Source: Photobacterium proteolyticum
GTDB lineage: Bacteria; Pseudomonadota; Gammaproteobacteria; Enterobacterales; Vibrionaceae
Reading direction: 5' to 3'
Length of the DNA: 64,000 nt
Assembly: GCF_001939735.1 (NCBI RefSeq)
Contig: NZ_MJIL01000069.1
Location: 221,844-285,843 of the forward strand
The notes under the pieces were generated by a model that did not search any database, was not told where the DNA came from, and was given only the letters and a program-made list of their open reading frames with translations. Below, piece by piece: positions 46,220 through 54,947 of this stretch (its first letter is position 1; every line of letters starts with the position of its first letter). The position numbers were made by a program, and so were the translations under genes.

Positions 46220-47143
46220 TTACGAAGCCCGGTTCCTTAGCAGGTTAACTATTTCCTCGTTAATGGTGTTGAAATCATCGGGTAGAGAGGAAAAGCCAAG
46301 GTAAATAGTTGCACCCGGCGCAATGTCGAAGTGTTTGTTGTTCCAGTAAGCGATAGGGTGCTGTTCTACGTGCCCATCGGGTTGAATAACCCAGACATCG
46401 CTGTTATCTGCATTGCTGAGTATTACAACTTGCTTGAGATAATTATTGGCGTTTCTGCGTTCTTGCCAAGAAACCTCTTTAGGGTGGGATACCGCACCTG
46501 CGACAAGTAAAGTCCTTGGGCGAGGGGGCAACACCAACGTCAAATTATGGTCAACTAACGGGTTGATTGTAGACTCAATACGAACATGGTCATAATCAAG
46601 AGGCGTGAATATTCTTTCGCCAATATTAAGATTGTCAATGTGCGCTGCGAGTTTGAGAGCGGCTTGACTTTGTTCCCCTTTTCCTTCATTTTTCCAGAGG
46701 CTTGCTAACTGCGTAAGTTGGCTAATTACATGTTGCTTCCGAGGGTGAGGAAAACGCTCAAACAGTGCAGCACCAGTCCAGAAAATATTGTTTGAAGATG
46801 TAGGTTGAATCTGCTCTTGAGCAAGAGCTAGCTGGTTGATATTGGCAATACTATCACTCAATATTTGGTCAACACGAGCAGGTGCAGGATAGCTAAGTTG
46901 TATTTGCTGCTTATTGGTTAGCGATGTCGTTACAATAATCTTAAAAGACTTGTTATCGCCAGATGCAATGATTTCATTGTGAGAAGGTGCTTGCGCCATG
47001 AGATTAAAGCTAGCCACTGTACTCGTGAGTATAATCAAAACAGTTTTATTGATTTTTCGAGTAAGTCTTGCTTGCATAACAGTCAAGAAAGTAGAAATAG
47101 CAGAGGCTGCAAGTGTTCTGAAAAAGAGCAGGTTCATGTTCAT
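46220..47143 (-). CDS. GfcC/YjbG-family capsule biosynthesis periplasmic protein
   Basis: A 307-residue protein, GfcC-like (beta-grasp domains related to the SLBB folds of Wza). A conserved segment is RPRTLLVAGAVSHPKEVSWQERR; the C-terminus is PGATIYLGFSSLPDDFNTINEEIVNLLRNR. Two starts are possible: 47143 (MNMNLL) and 47077 (MQARLTRKINK), the latter followed by a more typical signal peptide ending LMAQA. It is one base from the downstream gfcD-like gene and 6 bp from the upstream gfcB-like gene. Confidence 0.85.
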   Translation of the reverse strand: MNMNLLFFRTLAASAISTFLTVMQARLTRKINKTVLIILTSTVASFNLMAQAPSHNEIIASGDNKSFKIIVTTSLTNKQQIQLSYPAPARVDQILSDSIANINQLALAQEQIQPTSSNNIFWTGAALFERFPHPRKQHVISQLTQLASLWKNEGKGEQSQAALKLAAHIDNLNIGERIFTPLDYDHVRIESTINPLVDHNLTLVLPPRPRTLLVAGAVSHPKEVSWQERRNANNYLKQVVILSNADNSDVWVIQPDGHVEQHPIAYWNNKHFDIAPGATIYLGFSSLPDDFNTINEEIVNLLRNRAS

Positions 47144-47149
47144 TCCGTG

Positions 47150-47860
47150 TTATGAATAAGGCTTCAATAAAGTAATTTCGACATATGGCAGGCTAGGTGC
47201 GAGCTTTTGCTTGCTTTTTAGCACTTTTCCTGTTTGTGGATATAGCCAGAAGTCATTTTGATACTCTATGCTGAGGCTAGAAACCGTTACAATTTCAGTA
47301 AAGTGCAGTGCTTCAATAGGCTTTTCATTGACGATAATTACTGTGTTTTTCTGGCGTGTAAATTCGGACTGTAATGTATAGCCATAATGATAACCAGGTT
47401 GCCAATCAATCTTCCGTTGCCAGGTTGTTGGTGTTGAAGGCAGATGAAGCCCTAGAGCAAGGGGATCAGGCTGTGAGCTGATAGTCTCGATAAGATTACC
47501 TTGCGGCAAATTTAGCGTTTTTACTAATCGCCCACTTTCTGTAACTAGCATCCCGTTGTCTGAAGACATCCACTTTAGTTGTTTAGCTTGTTGTGATGTA
47601 GCTTGGTGCTGGCCTAAGCTTGTTTGGGACTCAGCAAGAGCTAACACCATGAATGCTTGAGGGCCGTTACTCACTTTCGCATAAATGCTAGCATAAGGAA
47701 GGTTATAAATATCATCCTGATCTAACTTTATGTCAGCTTCCCCAAAAAGCGCGATCTTAACTGTGTCGTTAACATCATTAAATTTTTGACTGCAGCCTGT
47801 TAAAGTAGCTGAAGCTAGAATTAAAGAGAGACAAAGAATAGAACGGTGAAGTGTTCGCAT
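47150..47860 (-). CDS. GfcB/YjbF-family outer-membrane lipoprotein
   Basis: A 236-residue lipoprotein with signal peptide and lipobox LTGC (Cys23). The body is YjbF/GfcB-like (YASIYAKVSNGPQAFMVLALAE; EYQNDFWLYPQTGKVLKSKQ). It belongs to the gfcBCD set needed for group-4 capsule secretion. A hairpin at 47947-47972 separates it from the upstream gfcA-like gene. Confidence 0.88.
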   Translation of the reverse strand: MRTLHRSILCLSLILASATLTGCSQKFNDVNDTVKIALFGEADIKLDQDDIYNLPYASIYAKVSNGPQAFMVLALAESQTSLGQHQATSQQAKQLKWMSSDNGMLVTESGRLVKTLNLPQGNLIETISSQPDPLALGLHLPSTPTTWQRKIDWQPGYHYGYTLQSEFTRQKNTVIIVNEKPIEALHFTEIVTVSSLSIEYQNDFWLYPQTGKVLKSKQKLAPSLPYVEITLLKPYS

Positions 47861-47946
47861 TTGAGTAGCAACTATCCATTAGTTTGAAATAAAGCATATC
47901 TTAATCGGTACGCTTATGAAGCAGCGGGCTAAAATAAAAGCAAATA

Positions 47947-47972
47947 ATAACCGCACAGAAATGTGCGGTTAT
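47947..47972 (-). terminator. Hairpin attenuator after the gfcA-like gene
   Basis: A perfect 11-bp stem ATAACCGCACA/TGTGCGGTTAT with GAAA tetraloop. In the minus-strand direction it is followed by a T-rich stretch (TTATTTGCTTTTATTTT). It would let the small gfcA-like gene be made in excess over gfcBCD. Confidence 0.78.
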
Positions 47973-48000
47973 GTTATAAAGCTATATCAGTAAGCTGTGA

Positions 48001-48339
48001 TTACCCCTGACCAGAAAGAGTTGTCACAGTATCGTTATTGCTTGAATCAGCAACAGCAACTGCTGCTACAGTAACAGCAGCTGTAGCAGCGACCGCTGTA
48101 GCAGTAATGCCGCCTGCAGCAGCAACAGTCGCACCTGCTGTACCAGCGGCAGCACCAGTTGTGGCACCAGCTGTAGCTGCTGTAGTTGAAGTTGCACCAG
48201 CTGTTGCTGAAGATGTAGCTCCAGCCGTAGTAGCTGAAGATGATGCGCTACCTGCCGCACCAGCTGAAGTTTCAGTAGCTGCAAATGCAGAACTAGCCAT
48301 CGACATAGCGGCTAGCAATGCTATTGTGGTCTTTTTCAT
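48001..48339 (-). CDS. GfcA/YjbE-like Ala/Thr/Ser-rich small secreted protein
   Basis: A 112-residue protein with a clear signal peptide (MKKTTIALLAAMSMASSAFA), then a low-complexity region made almost only of Ala, Thr, Ser, Gly and Val, ending ADSSNNDTVTTLSGQG. It corresponds to GfcA (YmcD)/YjbE, the small first gene of gfc/yjb operons, which is also low-complexity. An AAGGGAATAGG ribosome-binding region precedes the ATG. The opposite strand is open by repeat bias only. Confidence 0.82.
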   Translation of the reverse strand: MKKTTIALLAAMSMASSAFAATETSAGAAGSASSSATTAGATSSATAGATSTTAATAGATTGAAAGTAGATVAAAGGITATAVAATAAVTVAAVAVADSSNNDTVTTLSGQG

Positions 48340-49012
48340 CCTATTCCCTTATTTTTATAAAAATACAAAAATGCGAAGTCACCTTCATTGGCAATGATAT
48401 GAGCTATTTGGATTAATGGCAATGGATACACATAACTGCCACCAAACAATTTTAACTTCCTCTAATAATGAAATAATAAATTTGATGGTTGTGATGGATA
48501 GGGGAGCCTTAAAGCAGGAATTTAAAATGAGAGAGTTAGTTTAGTAGAATAAGTGATAATTTTGCTATTTATCAGAAATTTAGGTGCTAAGTTGGGGCGA
48601 GGGGATGAACCTGTTCTGAAAAATACAGTTCCTCTTAAGCCTCATTTTGTGTAAAATTGCGACCGTTTTTGTGTAAGTAGATAACTTCCATGAGATCATG
48701 GGATGTTAGTTGCTAACAAATGGGTGTATATGTGTATTTTCCGAGTTGAAAGGCCCCGCACACCCAGAAAGTAGAAATATAAAGCACATTGGGAGCTATA
48801 ACCCAAGGGCGGTAGCGTGCATAAAATTGTCATCTAGTGGCCCTTCTTTCTTATTCTGCGGCCTTGGTTGACTATGTAATTTTGTGTATTTGCTAAGTTG
48901 GTCGCATCGTAATCGTAGATGCATAACCAGATGCAAACCCAAGATAATCTGCTCTCTTTATTGCTTGTACAATATGAGCAGCCCTTCATTTATCGGTACT
49001 GAATCTTATAAT
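48340..49012. other. 673-bp divergent control region between gfcA and wza
   Basis: A non-coding region carrying the outgoing promoters of both the gfc-like (minus) and wza (plus) operons and the ops element at 48808-48819. A weak -10 candidate TAAAAT is at 48652-48657. A palindrome CCATGA-GA-TCATGG is at 48688-48701. I find no convincing -35/-10 pair and no gene. The long untranslated leader between ops and wza (about 190 bp) resembles JUMPStart leaders. Confidence 0.6.
48808..48819 (+). promoter_or_regulatory. Second ops element (RfaH recruitment site)
   Basis: An exact GGCGGTAGCGTG core, on the plus strand, about 190 bp before wza. Positions 48806-48825 are identical over 20 bases to 13835-13854 upstream of neuD. 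It predicts RfaH-dependent transcription of the wza-wzb-wzc capsule operon. Confidence 0.92.
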
Positions 49013-50161
49013 ATGGATTTCACAAAAAAGTTTCTTATAACTGCAATGGCATCTGTCATGCTGGTAGGCTGCACGGTGCCTGGCGCCCATTTAACTGTTG
49101 ATGACAAGAAAGTTATCACGGTTCAAAATCAAGATAGCGATTTTTCTGAACAGGTGAATGTTTACCCTTTAACAGCGAATGTCGTTAACCAATTCAAAGT
49201 GCCTAAAGCATTCTCTCAAACTAATCCCAGCTTAGATGCTGAGATAGCCCGTTACCGATACAAAATTGGACCTGGTGATATTCTAAATGTGACTATTTGG
49301 GATCACCCTGAATTGACGATTCCTGCAGGCTCTTATCGTAGCTCGAGTGAATCAGGAAACTGGGTGCATGCCGACGGCACTATTTTCTACCCATATATAG
49401 GGATAGTGAAAGTAGAGGGTAAGACGGTTACCGAGGTACGTGATGAAATGGCTACGCGCCTTGCAGCCTTTATCGAAAGCCCGCAAGTAGATGTAAATGT
49501 TGCCGCTTTCCGCTCTCAAAAGACATATGTAACCGGGGAGGTAAGTACTCCGGGCCAACAAGCAATTACTAATGTACCGCTGACTTTGTTAGATGCGATT
49601 AACCGTGCTGGCGGCCTTGCTGCTGATGCTGATTGGCGCAATGTCACATTAACTAGCAATGGTGTCGAAGAAAGTATTTCTTTATATGCACTTATGCAGC
49701 GTGGTGATCTAACGCAAAATCGCCTTCTCCGCCCTGGTGACATTGTTCATGTTCCTCGCAACGATGCTCAGAAAGTATTTGTTATGGGGGAGGTGAACGA
49801 ACCTCAATTGCTTAAAATCGACCGTGCCGGTATGAGCTTAACAGAAGCTCTCAGCAATGTTGGAGGAATTAACCAACTTTCAGCTGATGCTACTGGTGTG
49901 TTTGTTATTCGTGGAAGAAAAGATGGATCAAAAAATAGTGCAGACGTTAATCAGATTCTTGCTAATATTTACCAACTCAATATTCAAGATGCATCTGCTT
50001 TATTGATTGGGACAGAGTTTGATCTCGAGCCATACGATATAGTTTATGTGACAGCGGCTCCAGTTACTCGTTGGAACCGTGTAATTTCACAAATTGTCCC
50101 AACAATTACTGGCTTCAATGAGCTAAGTGAAGGCGTACTGCGGATCAGAAATTGGCCATAG
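49013..50161 (+). CDS. wza: Outer-membrane polysaccharide export lipoprotein Wza
   Basis: A 382-residue lipoprotein forming the outer-membrane exit channel for capsule. Signal peptide with lipobox LVGC (Cys20), Poly_export domain ([19 protein letters not shown]), and SLBB repeats ([39 protein letters not shown]). The C-terminal [15 protein letters not shown] is the amphipathic pore helix. ATG 49013 is chosen because it begins the signal peptide; upstream in-frame starts (48884, 48974) would add a leader incompatible with it. No good ribosome-binding site is visible. Confidence 0.93.
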   Translation: MDFTKKFLITAMASVMLVGCTVPGAHLTVDDKKVITVQNQDSDFSEQVNVYPLTANVVNQFKVPKAFSQTNPSLDAEIARYRYKIGPGDILNVTIWDHPELTIPAGSYRSSSESGNWVHADGTIFYPYIGIVKVEGKTVTEVRDEMATRLAAFIESPQVDVNVAAFRSQKTYVTGEVSTPGQQAITNVPLTLLDAINRAGGLAADADWRNVTLTSNGVEESISLYALMQRGDLTQNRLLRPGDIVHVPRNDAQKVFVMGEVNEPQLLKIDRAGMSLTEALSNVGGINQLSADATGVFVIRGRKDGSKNSADVNQILANIYQLNIQDASALLIGTEFDLEPYDIVYVTAAPVTRWNRVISQIVPTITGFNELSEGVLRIRNWP

Positions 50162-50236
50162 AAACGAAGTTTCTAGCAGCGAGATAAGAGGTGCGAGTTT
50201 CGAGTAATTTGCCTCTCAAGGAGCCAAGGAGGGCAG
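50162..50236. repeat. Degenerate TCGAG/CGAAAC-rich spacer before the IVS-type gene
   Basis: It contains words such as AGAGGTGCGAGTTTCGAG that recur, in either orientation and imperfectly, in the spacers at 50615-50717 and 51150-51247. The words resemble the heptad of the array at 63811-63890. It looks like decayed tandem repeats rather than regulatory sequence. Confidence 0.45.
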
Positions 50237-50614
50237 ATGCATTATCTTAAGCTTGAAGTTTGGCAGAGAGGATATCAAGTCTCGCTGGGTGCCTGTAAAT
50301 TACTTCAGTCCTGCAGAGATTTTGCACTAAAAGATCAAATATCACGTTCAGCAATTTCAATTCCGTCAAATATTGCAGAAGGTTCAGAGCGAAGAACAGC
50401 TAAAGACAATGTTAAATTTCTCTACATAGCCAAAGGCTCTTGTGGGGAGCTTGTCACCCAGTTGATGTTTGCAAGGGACCTTGGTTATATTTCGGAAGCA
50501 ACCGCAAACGAAATGATTGACGAGTTGATAGAAGTTAGCCGGATGATTGGTGGACTGATAAGGTATCGGTCATCACAAATTCAAGAAAAACGCGGAGAGT
50601 ATAGAGGTGAGTAG
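50237..50614 (+). CDS. Four-helix-bundle protein of the 23S rRNA intervening-sequence (IVS) family
   Basis: A 125-residue protein with conserved LEVWQRGYQVSLGACKLL, DQISRSAISIPSNIAEGSER and FLYIAKGSCGELVTQLMFARDLGYI. The family was first seen in insertions within 23S rRNA genes and is frequent as a stand-alone gene in polysaccharide loci; the function is unknown. A strong AAGGAGGG ribosome-binding site precedes the ATG. It interrupts the wza-wzb pair and is flanked on both sides by repeat-like DNA rich in TCGA-containing words. Confidence 0.88.
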   Translation: MHYLKLEVWQRGYQVSLGACKLLQSCRDFALKDQISRSAISIPSNIAEGSERRTAKDNVKFLYIAKGSCGELVTQLMFARDLGYISEATANEMIDELIEVSRMIGGLIRYRSSQIQEKRGEYRGE

Positions 50615-50717
50615 CGATGAAAAAGGTGCGAGTAGTGAGGTTGCTACAATGGTTCGCCGCGTTACTCAAGATACACCTCTCGAATCTCGATCCTAGCCTC
50701 TCGAAACTGGTAATACT
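50615..50717. repeat. Degenerate CTCGAA-rich spacer after the IVS-type gene
   Basis: Holds CACCTCTCGAATCTCGATCC and CCTCTCGAAACTGG, plus GGTGCGAGTAGTGAGG in the other orientation. It pairs with the spacer on the other side of the IVS-type gene, suggesting the gene and its flanks arrived or expanded together. Confidence 0.45.
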
Positions 50718-51149
50718 ATGTTCAACAAAATCCTTGTAGTCTGTGTTGGCAACATCTGTCGATCACCATCAGGCGAATATTTACTAAAAAAACTATTGCA
50801 TAATAAACATGTTGCATCTGCAGGTGTTGGCGCACTGGTTGGTAAAACAGCTGACAAAATGGCGGCTGAAGTTGCTTTAGAAAACGGTGTGAGCCTTGAT
50901 GGCCATATAGCTCAACAGTTAAAAAGTGAATTGTGCCGTGAATATGACCTTATTCTTGTGATGGAAAAAGGTCATGTAGAGGCAGTGACCAAGATAGCTC
51001 CTGAAGCGCGAGGAAAAACAATGCTCTTTGGTCAATGGGTTGGTCAGAGAGATATTCCTGATCCTTACCGCCAAAGTCGTGAAGCTTTTGAGCATGCTTA
51101 TAGTCTAATTGACGAGGCTGCAAAAGCATGGGCGAAGAAATTGAATTAA
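50718..51149 (+). CDS. wzb: Low-molecular-weight protein tyrosine phosphatase Wzb
   Basis: A 143-residue phosphatase with the P-loop VCVGNICRSPSGEYLL and the acid motif DIPDPYRQS. It dephosphorylates the tyrosine kinase Wzc to cycle capsule polymer export. No strong ribosome-binding site precedes ATG 50718. Confidence 0.95.
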   Translation: MFNKILVVCVGNICRSPSGEYLLKKLLHNKHVASAGVGALVGKTADKMAAEVALENGVSLDGHIAQQLKSELCREYDLILVMEKGHVEAVTKIAPEARGKTMLFGQWVGQRDIPDPYRQSREAFEHAYSLIDEAAKAWAKKLN

Positions 51150-51247
51150 CTCAGGGTGAGATTTATAAATAAGTGAAGATCGATTGTGCTGATCTCATTA
51201 CTCGCCACTAGTCCTACGAAACTAAACTCTCATTACTGGAAATAACT

Positions 51248-53413
51248 ATGAGCGTTACGCAAAATTTACAAGTCAAGCAAGCAGACTCGGATGAGATTGA
51301 TTTGGGGAAGCTGTTTGGTATTCTGTTAGATAATCGGTGGAATATAATCTCGATTACTTTCATTTTTGCCATTTTTGGTGTGGCGTATGCGCTGCTGGCG
51401 ACACCAGTTTATAAAGCAGATGCATTAATTCAGGTTGAAACCAAAAGCTCTGGTATGCCCGCTCTGGGTGAAATGGGGGAGCTTTTCGCTTCTGAATCCT
51501 CGGCGACTACTGAAATTGAGATTATTAAGTCACGTATGATTTTAGGAAAAACAGTCGATAAGCTGAATTTAACGACTGTATCCTCGCCCAATTACTTGCC
51601 TATTGTTGGGAAGGGGCTTGCTCGTATTCAAGGTGAGCAAAATGCGATTTCTATTAGTCGTTTTGAAGCTCCTAACCATGTTGATATGCATGTGTTTACA
51701 TTATTAGTGACTGACTCTGAAGCTGGGCATTTTGAATTAGTTGATAGTAATGAGCATAGGGTACTATCTGGTAGCGTTGGAGAATTATCTCAGCAAGGTG
51801 ATTTTAGTATATTTGTTAGTCAATTGACAGCAGGTGATGGAGAGTCATTTACTATATTAAAAAGATCTCGACTTGATGCGATCCAATGGTTGCAACAAAA
51901 TTTATCTGTCAACGAGCGTGGTAAACAAACTGGTATTCTTCAGTTATCTCTGACTGGTGAAAATCGTCGTGATATTGAAGAAATTCTTGACAACATAAGT
52001 CGAAATTATTTTTTGCAGAATGTAGCTCGTAACTCTGCAGAAGCCGAGAACAGTCTTAAGTTTCTCCGTACTCATCTTCCAGATATTAAGAGCCAACTGA
52101 CGCTTTCTGAAGATGAACTGAATCAGTATCGACAAGACAATGAATCCATTGATTTAGGTTTAGAAGCTAAATCAACACTCGATGTTATGGTAAAGCTTGA
52201 AGCACAACTGAATCAGTTGACTTTCAAAGAAAGTGAAATATCTCAACGCTTTACAAAAGAACATCCTGCTTATCGTTCGTTATTAGATAAACGTAAGACA
52301 TTGTTATCTGAGCGAGAAAGGTTGAATGAACAGATACAGAAACTGCCAAAAACACAGCGAGAAATTTTGCGTTTGACTCGAGATGTAGAAGTTAATCAGC
52401 AGATTTATGTTCAATTATTAAATAAAGTTCAAGAGTTGAATATCGTAAAAGCAAGTACGGTTGGTAACGTTCGTATATTAGATGTGGCACAATCATACAC
52501 AAATGCAGTTAAGCCCAAAAAAGTATTGATTGTGGTATTGTGTACAATTGTAGGAGGGGTCTTAGCTATATCTATTGCTTTGCTAAGGTCTGTTTTCCAC
52601 AGAGGGGTAGAAAGCCCTGAACAAATAGAATCGATTGGATTACCTGTCTATGCCAGTGTTCCAATGTCAGATTGGCAGGTCGAGCTAGAAAAAAAACAAA
52701 AGAATAAAAAATTACCTAGTGTAGATGAGACTCTCTTAACAGTATCTAATCCGGCTGATTTATCAATTGAAGCTTTGAGAAGCCTTCGGACAAGCCTCCA
52801 CTTTGCAATGATGGAGGCTAAGAATAATATCATTATGATTTCTGGTCCTAGTCCTAGTATTGGAAAGTCATTTATATCTGCAAATATGGCTGCTGTAATA
52901 GCTAAATCTGGTTCTAAGGTATTAATCATTGATAGCGATATGCGAAAAGGGAGAATGGAGCGACAGATGGCTGTTGCGTATACTCCAGGTTTGTCTGAGT
53001 ATCTCAGTGGACAAGTAGGGGTGGAGACTTTAATTAAACAACCGGGTGTCGAGGGCTTGGACTATATTGGCCGAGGGAAAGTTCCCCCGAATCCTTCTGA
53101 GTTACTAATGCACCCGCGCTTTAAGGTATTACTAGAATGGGCTTCCAAACACTACGATATAGTTATTGTTGATACTCCGCCAATTTTAGCTGTTACTGAT
53201 CCTGCCATTGTTGGTGCTCACGCTGGGACCACGTTGCTAGTAGGTCGGTTTGGGCAGAACTCAGTAAAAGAAATTGATATAGCTAAGCAGCGTTTTGAGC
53301 AAAGTGGAATTGAGGTTAAGGGTTTCATCTTGAATGCAGTTATTAGAAAAGCTAGTAGCTATTATGGTGGTAATTATGGATATTATAATTATAGTTATGA
53401 ATCAAAAGAATAA
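51248..53413 (+). CDS. wzc: Polysaccharide co-polymerase and tyrosine autokinase Wzc
   Basis: A 721-residue inner-membrane protein. Wzz domain with first helix (about 33-53) and second helix (about 425-445), a long periplasmic coiled-coil stretch, then a cytoplasmic BY-kinase with Walker A SGPSPSIGKS (about 532-541), Walker A' VLIIDSDMRKG and Walker B IVIVDTPPI. The C-terminal tyrosine cluster (SSYYGGNYGYYNYSYESKE) is the autophosphorylation tail. It controls chain length and links to Wza. Confidence 0.95.
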   Translation: MSVTQNLQVKQADSDEIDLGKLFGILLDNRWNIISITFIFAIFGVAYALLATPVYKADALIQVETKSSGMPALGEMGELFASESSATTEIEIIKSRMILGKTVDKLNLTTVSSPNYLPIVGKGLARIQGEQNAISISRFEAPNHVDMHVFTLLVTDSEAGHFELVDSNEHRVLSGSVGELSQQGDFSIFVSQLTAGDGESFTILKRSRLDAIQWLQQNLSVNERGKQTGILQLSLTGENRRDIEEILDNISRNYFLQNVARNSAEAENSLKFLRTHLPDIKSQLTLSEDELNQYRQDNESIDLGLEAKSTLDVMVKLEAQLNQLTFKESEISQRFTKEHPAYRSLLDKRKTLLSERERLNEQIQKLPKTQREILRLTRDVEVNQQIYVQLLNKVQELNIVKASTVGNVRILDVAQSYTNAVKPKKVLIVVLCTIVGGVLAISIALLRSVFHRGVESPEQIESIGLPVYASVPMSDWQVELEKKQKNKKLPSVDETLLTVSNPADLSIEALRSLRTSLHFAMMEAKNNIIMISGPSPSIGKSFISANMAAVIAKSGSKVLIIDSDMRKGRMERQMAVAYTPGLSEYLSGQVGVETLIKQPGVEGLDYIGRGKVPPNPSELLMHPRFKVLLEWASKHYDIVIVDTPPILAVTDPAIVGAHAGTTLLVGRFGQNSVKEIDIAKQRFEQSGIEVKGFILNAVIRKASSYYGGNYGYYNYSYESKE

Positions 53414-53439
53414 TATCTAGTGATTATTAGTGTTTTTTT

Positions 53440-53458
53440 TGGCGCTATAATAGCGCCA
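53440..53458 (+). terminator. Hairpin attenuator between wzc and the glycan-specific genes
   Basis: A perfect 8-bp stem TGGCGCTA/TAGCGCCA with loop TAA, 27 bp after the wzc stop, followed by TTATTTTAT. A T-run lies on its other side (53432-53440). It separates the conserved secretion genes from the variable biosynthesis genes. The T-tract is imperfect, so partial termination is more likely than a full stop. Confidence 0.65.
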
Positions 53459-53723
53459 TTATTTTATAGTGAAATTTTCGTTATTCATTTATATGCTCGA
53501 GTTCGTTATGCCCGATTTACTATAATCAAGAAGTGGGATATTTTTATTTAAAATAACTGAAAGCATAATAACCACATCAAAGAGCATGTTAATACTTACT
53601 TTAGAAGGTATAAGGGTTTTAATTGATTTGGATTAATACACATTATTTAGAATAAGTGTCTATTTTAAGACTTAACTGTTCATATTTAGCAGCAATATAT
53701 TAAAACACAAAGAACTACCTCAT
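53459..53723. other. AT-rich gap between the wzc hairpin and wzx
   Basis: About 265 bp without a gene. One weak promoter-like pair, TTGATT (53623-53628) and TAGAAT (53648-53653) with a 19-bp spacer, points towards wzx. Base composition drops sharply here compared with wza-wzc. Confidence 0.4.
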
Positions 53724-54947
53724 ATGATTAATGTAAAATGGTTCCATTTATCCCAATCCATAATTTTGAAGTTGTCTTCAGCAGTTGTGAAGTTTATGTT
53801 AATCAAGGTCATTCTTATGTATATAAATATAGAGGTCTATGGTATGTATACATATTCTATAGCCATCTTTATGTTTTTTATGATGCTTTCAAGATTGGGG
53901 TTGGATACATATCTTCAGCGAGAAGTTTCCTCTGGAAATACTTCTGGGAATATAGCAGTAGGTCAGGTTTCTGTAATTAGTGTTATATCAACTATTGTAA
54001 CAGGTTCAGTCTATTTGTTTTTCTCTGGCACAGAATATGAGACTTTCTGGGTGTTTTTTCTTCTGTCGGCATTCTTTTTTAACGCTTCGTGGATATATAG
54101 CTATATACTAAAAGGTGCTGGTTATATAAAAGAAGCAATAGCTATTTATGAAGTTGGCTTACCTTTAATAAATATAAGTTCAATTTTACTTTTAGGAAGA
54201 TTTCTTGATGGTACAAAGTTGTTACTTTTATCATTTCTTATTAGCATGTTAATAACATTTTTGTTGTTGTTGGCTTTTTTGTATAAAAGACGTGTAGTTA
54301 CTAAATTTGAAATAGCTCGGCCAAAAGTTTCAGAAAGTTATGGCTTTTCTTTAATTTCAATAAGTACAATGCTGCTAGTAATGGGGGATACGTACTTAAT
54401 AGGAATACTACTGAGCGATTACGATGTTGGAGTCTATACACTTACGACAAAGATTGGAATGTTTATTCTTTTGCCAACTTCAGTTATTACAACCTTTTTG
54501 AATAATAAGATATCAAAGAATATTGGAAACGTAATAGCAATTAAAAATTTAATAGTTCCAAGTATAATTTTGAATGGGGTTATAGTTAGTATATTTGGCA
54601 TGATTATATATATACTTAGTCCATTAATCCTTGATTTCTTGTCAGTAAGTAGTGATGAAGCAGTAATTGTTTTGATGTTATTGAAGGTATATGTTGTAGC
54701 TCAAATTATGATGGGAATGAGCGGTATATTTGAGTCGGTACTTATAATGGGAGGAGGGCAAAATGACCTCTTCAAGATAAACTCATTAATGGTGATTATA
54801 AACTTAATCTTGGGCTATCTATTCATTACAGCTTTTGGTCTCATTGGGGCTGTATATTCAACTCTGATTAGCTGTATTATTTGTCGTATACTACAGGTGT
54901 ACATTGTAAATAAAAAGGTCTTTACTGTTAATGTCAGTGTCAATTAA
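53724..54947 (+). CDS. wzx: Wzx-like polysaccharide flippase
   Basis: A 407-residue integral membrane protein with about twelve hydrophobic helices, of the MATE/MOP oligosaccharide flippase type (LGLDTYLQREVSSG near the second helix; MGDTYLIGILLSDYDVGVYTL in the middle). It would move the lipid-linked repeat unit across the inner membrane. Start ATG 53724. It overlaps the next gene by 17 bp. Confidence 0.85.
   Translation: MINVKWFHLSQSIILKLSSAVVKFMLIKVILMYINIEVYGMYTYSIAIFMFFMMLSRLGLDTYLQREVSSGNTSGNIAVGQVSVISVISTIVTGSVYLFFSGTEYETFWVFFLLSAFFFNASWIYSYILKGAGYIKEAIAIYEVGLPLINISSILLLGRFLDGTKLLLLSFLISMLITFLLLLAFLYKRRVVTKFEIARPKVSESYGFSLISISTMLLVMGDTYLIGILLSDYDVGVYTLTTKIGMFILLPTSVITTFLNNKISKNIGNVIAIKNLIVPSIILNGVIVSIFGMIIYILSPLILDFLSVSSDEAVIVLMLLKVYVVAQIMMGMSGIFESVLIMGGGQNDLFKINSLMVIINLILGYLFITAFGLIGAVYSTLISCIICRILQVYIVNKKVFTVNVSVN

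Noticed and set aside
48066..48284. Leu/Gln-rich minus-strand frame inside gfcA
   Set aside because: Shifted reading of the same low-complexity DNA; not a credible protein.
48038..48397. Plus-strand open frame opposite the gfcA-like gene (Ala/Val/Pro-rich)
   Set aside because: It arises from repetitive GCN-type codons on the other strand. It has no signal peptide or ribosome-binding site, while the minus-strand frame has both.
50237..50614. An actual 23S rRNA intervening sequence
   Set aside because: Only the protein family is shared. There is no flanking 23S rRNA sequence here.
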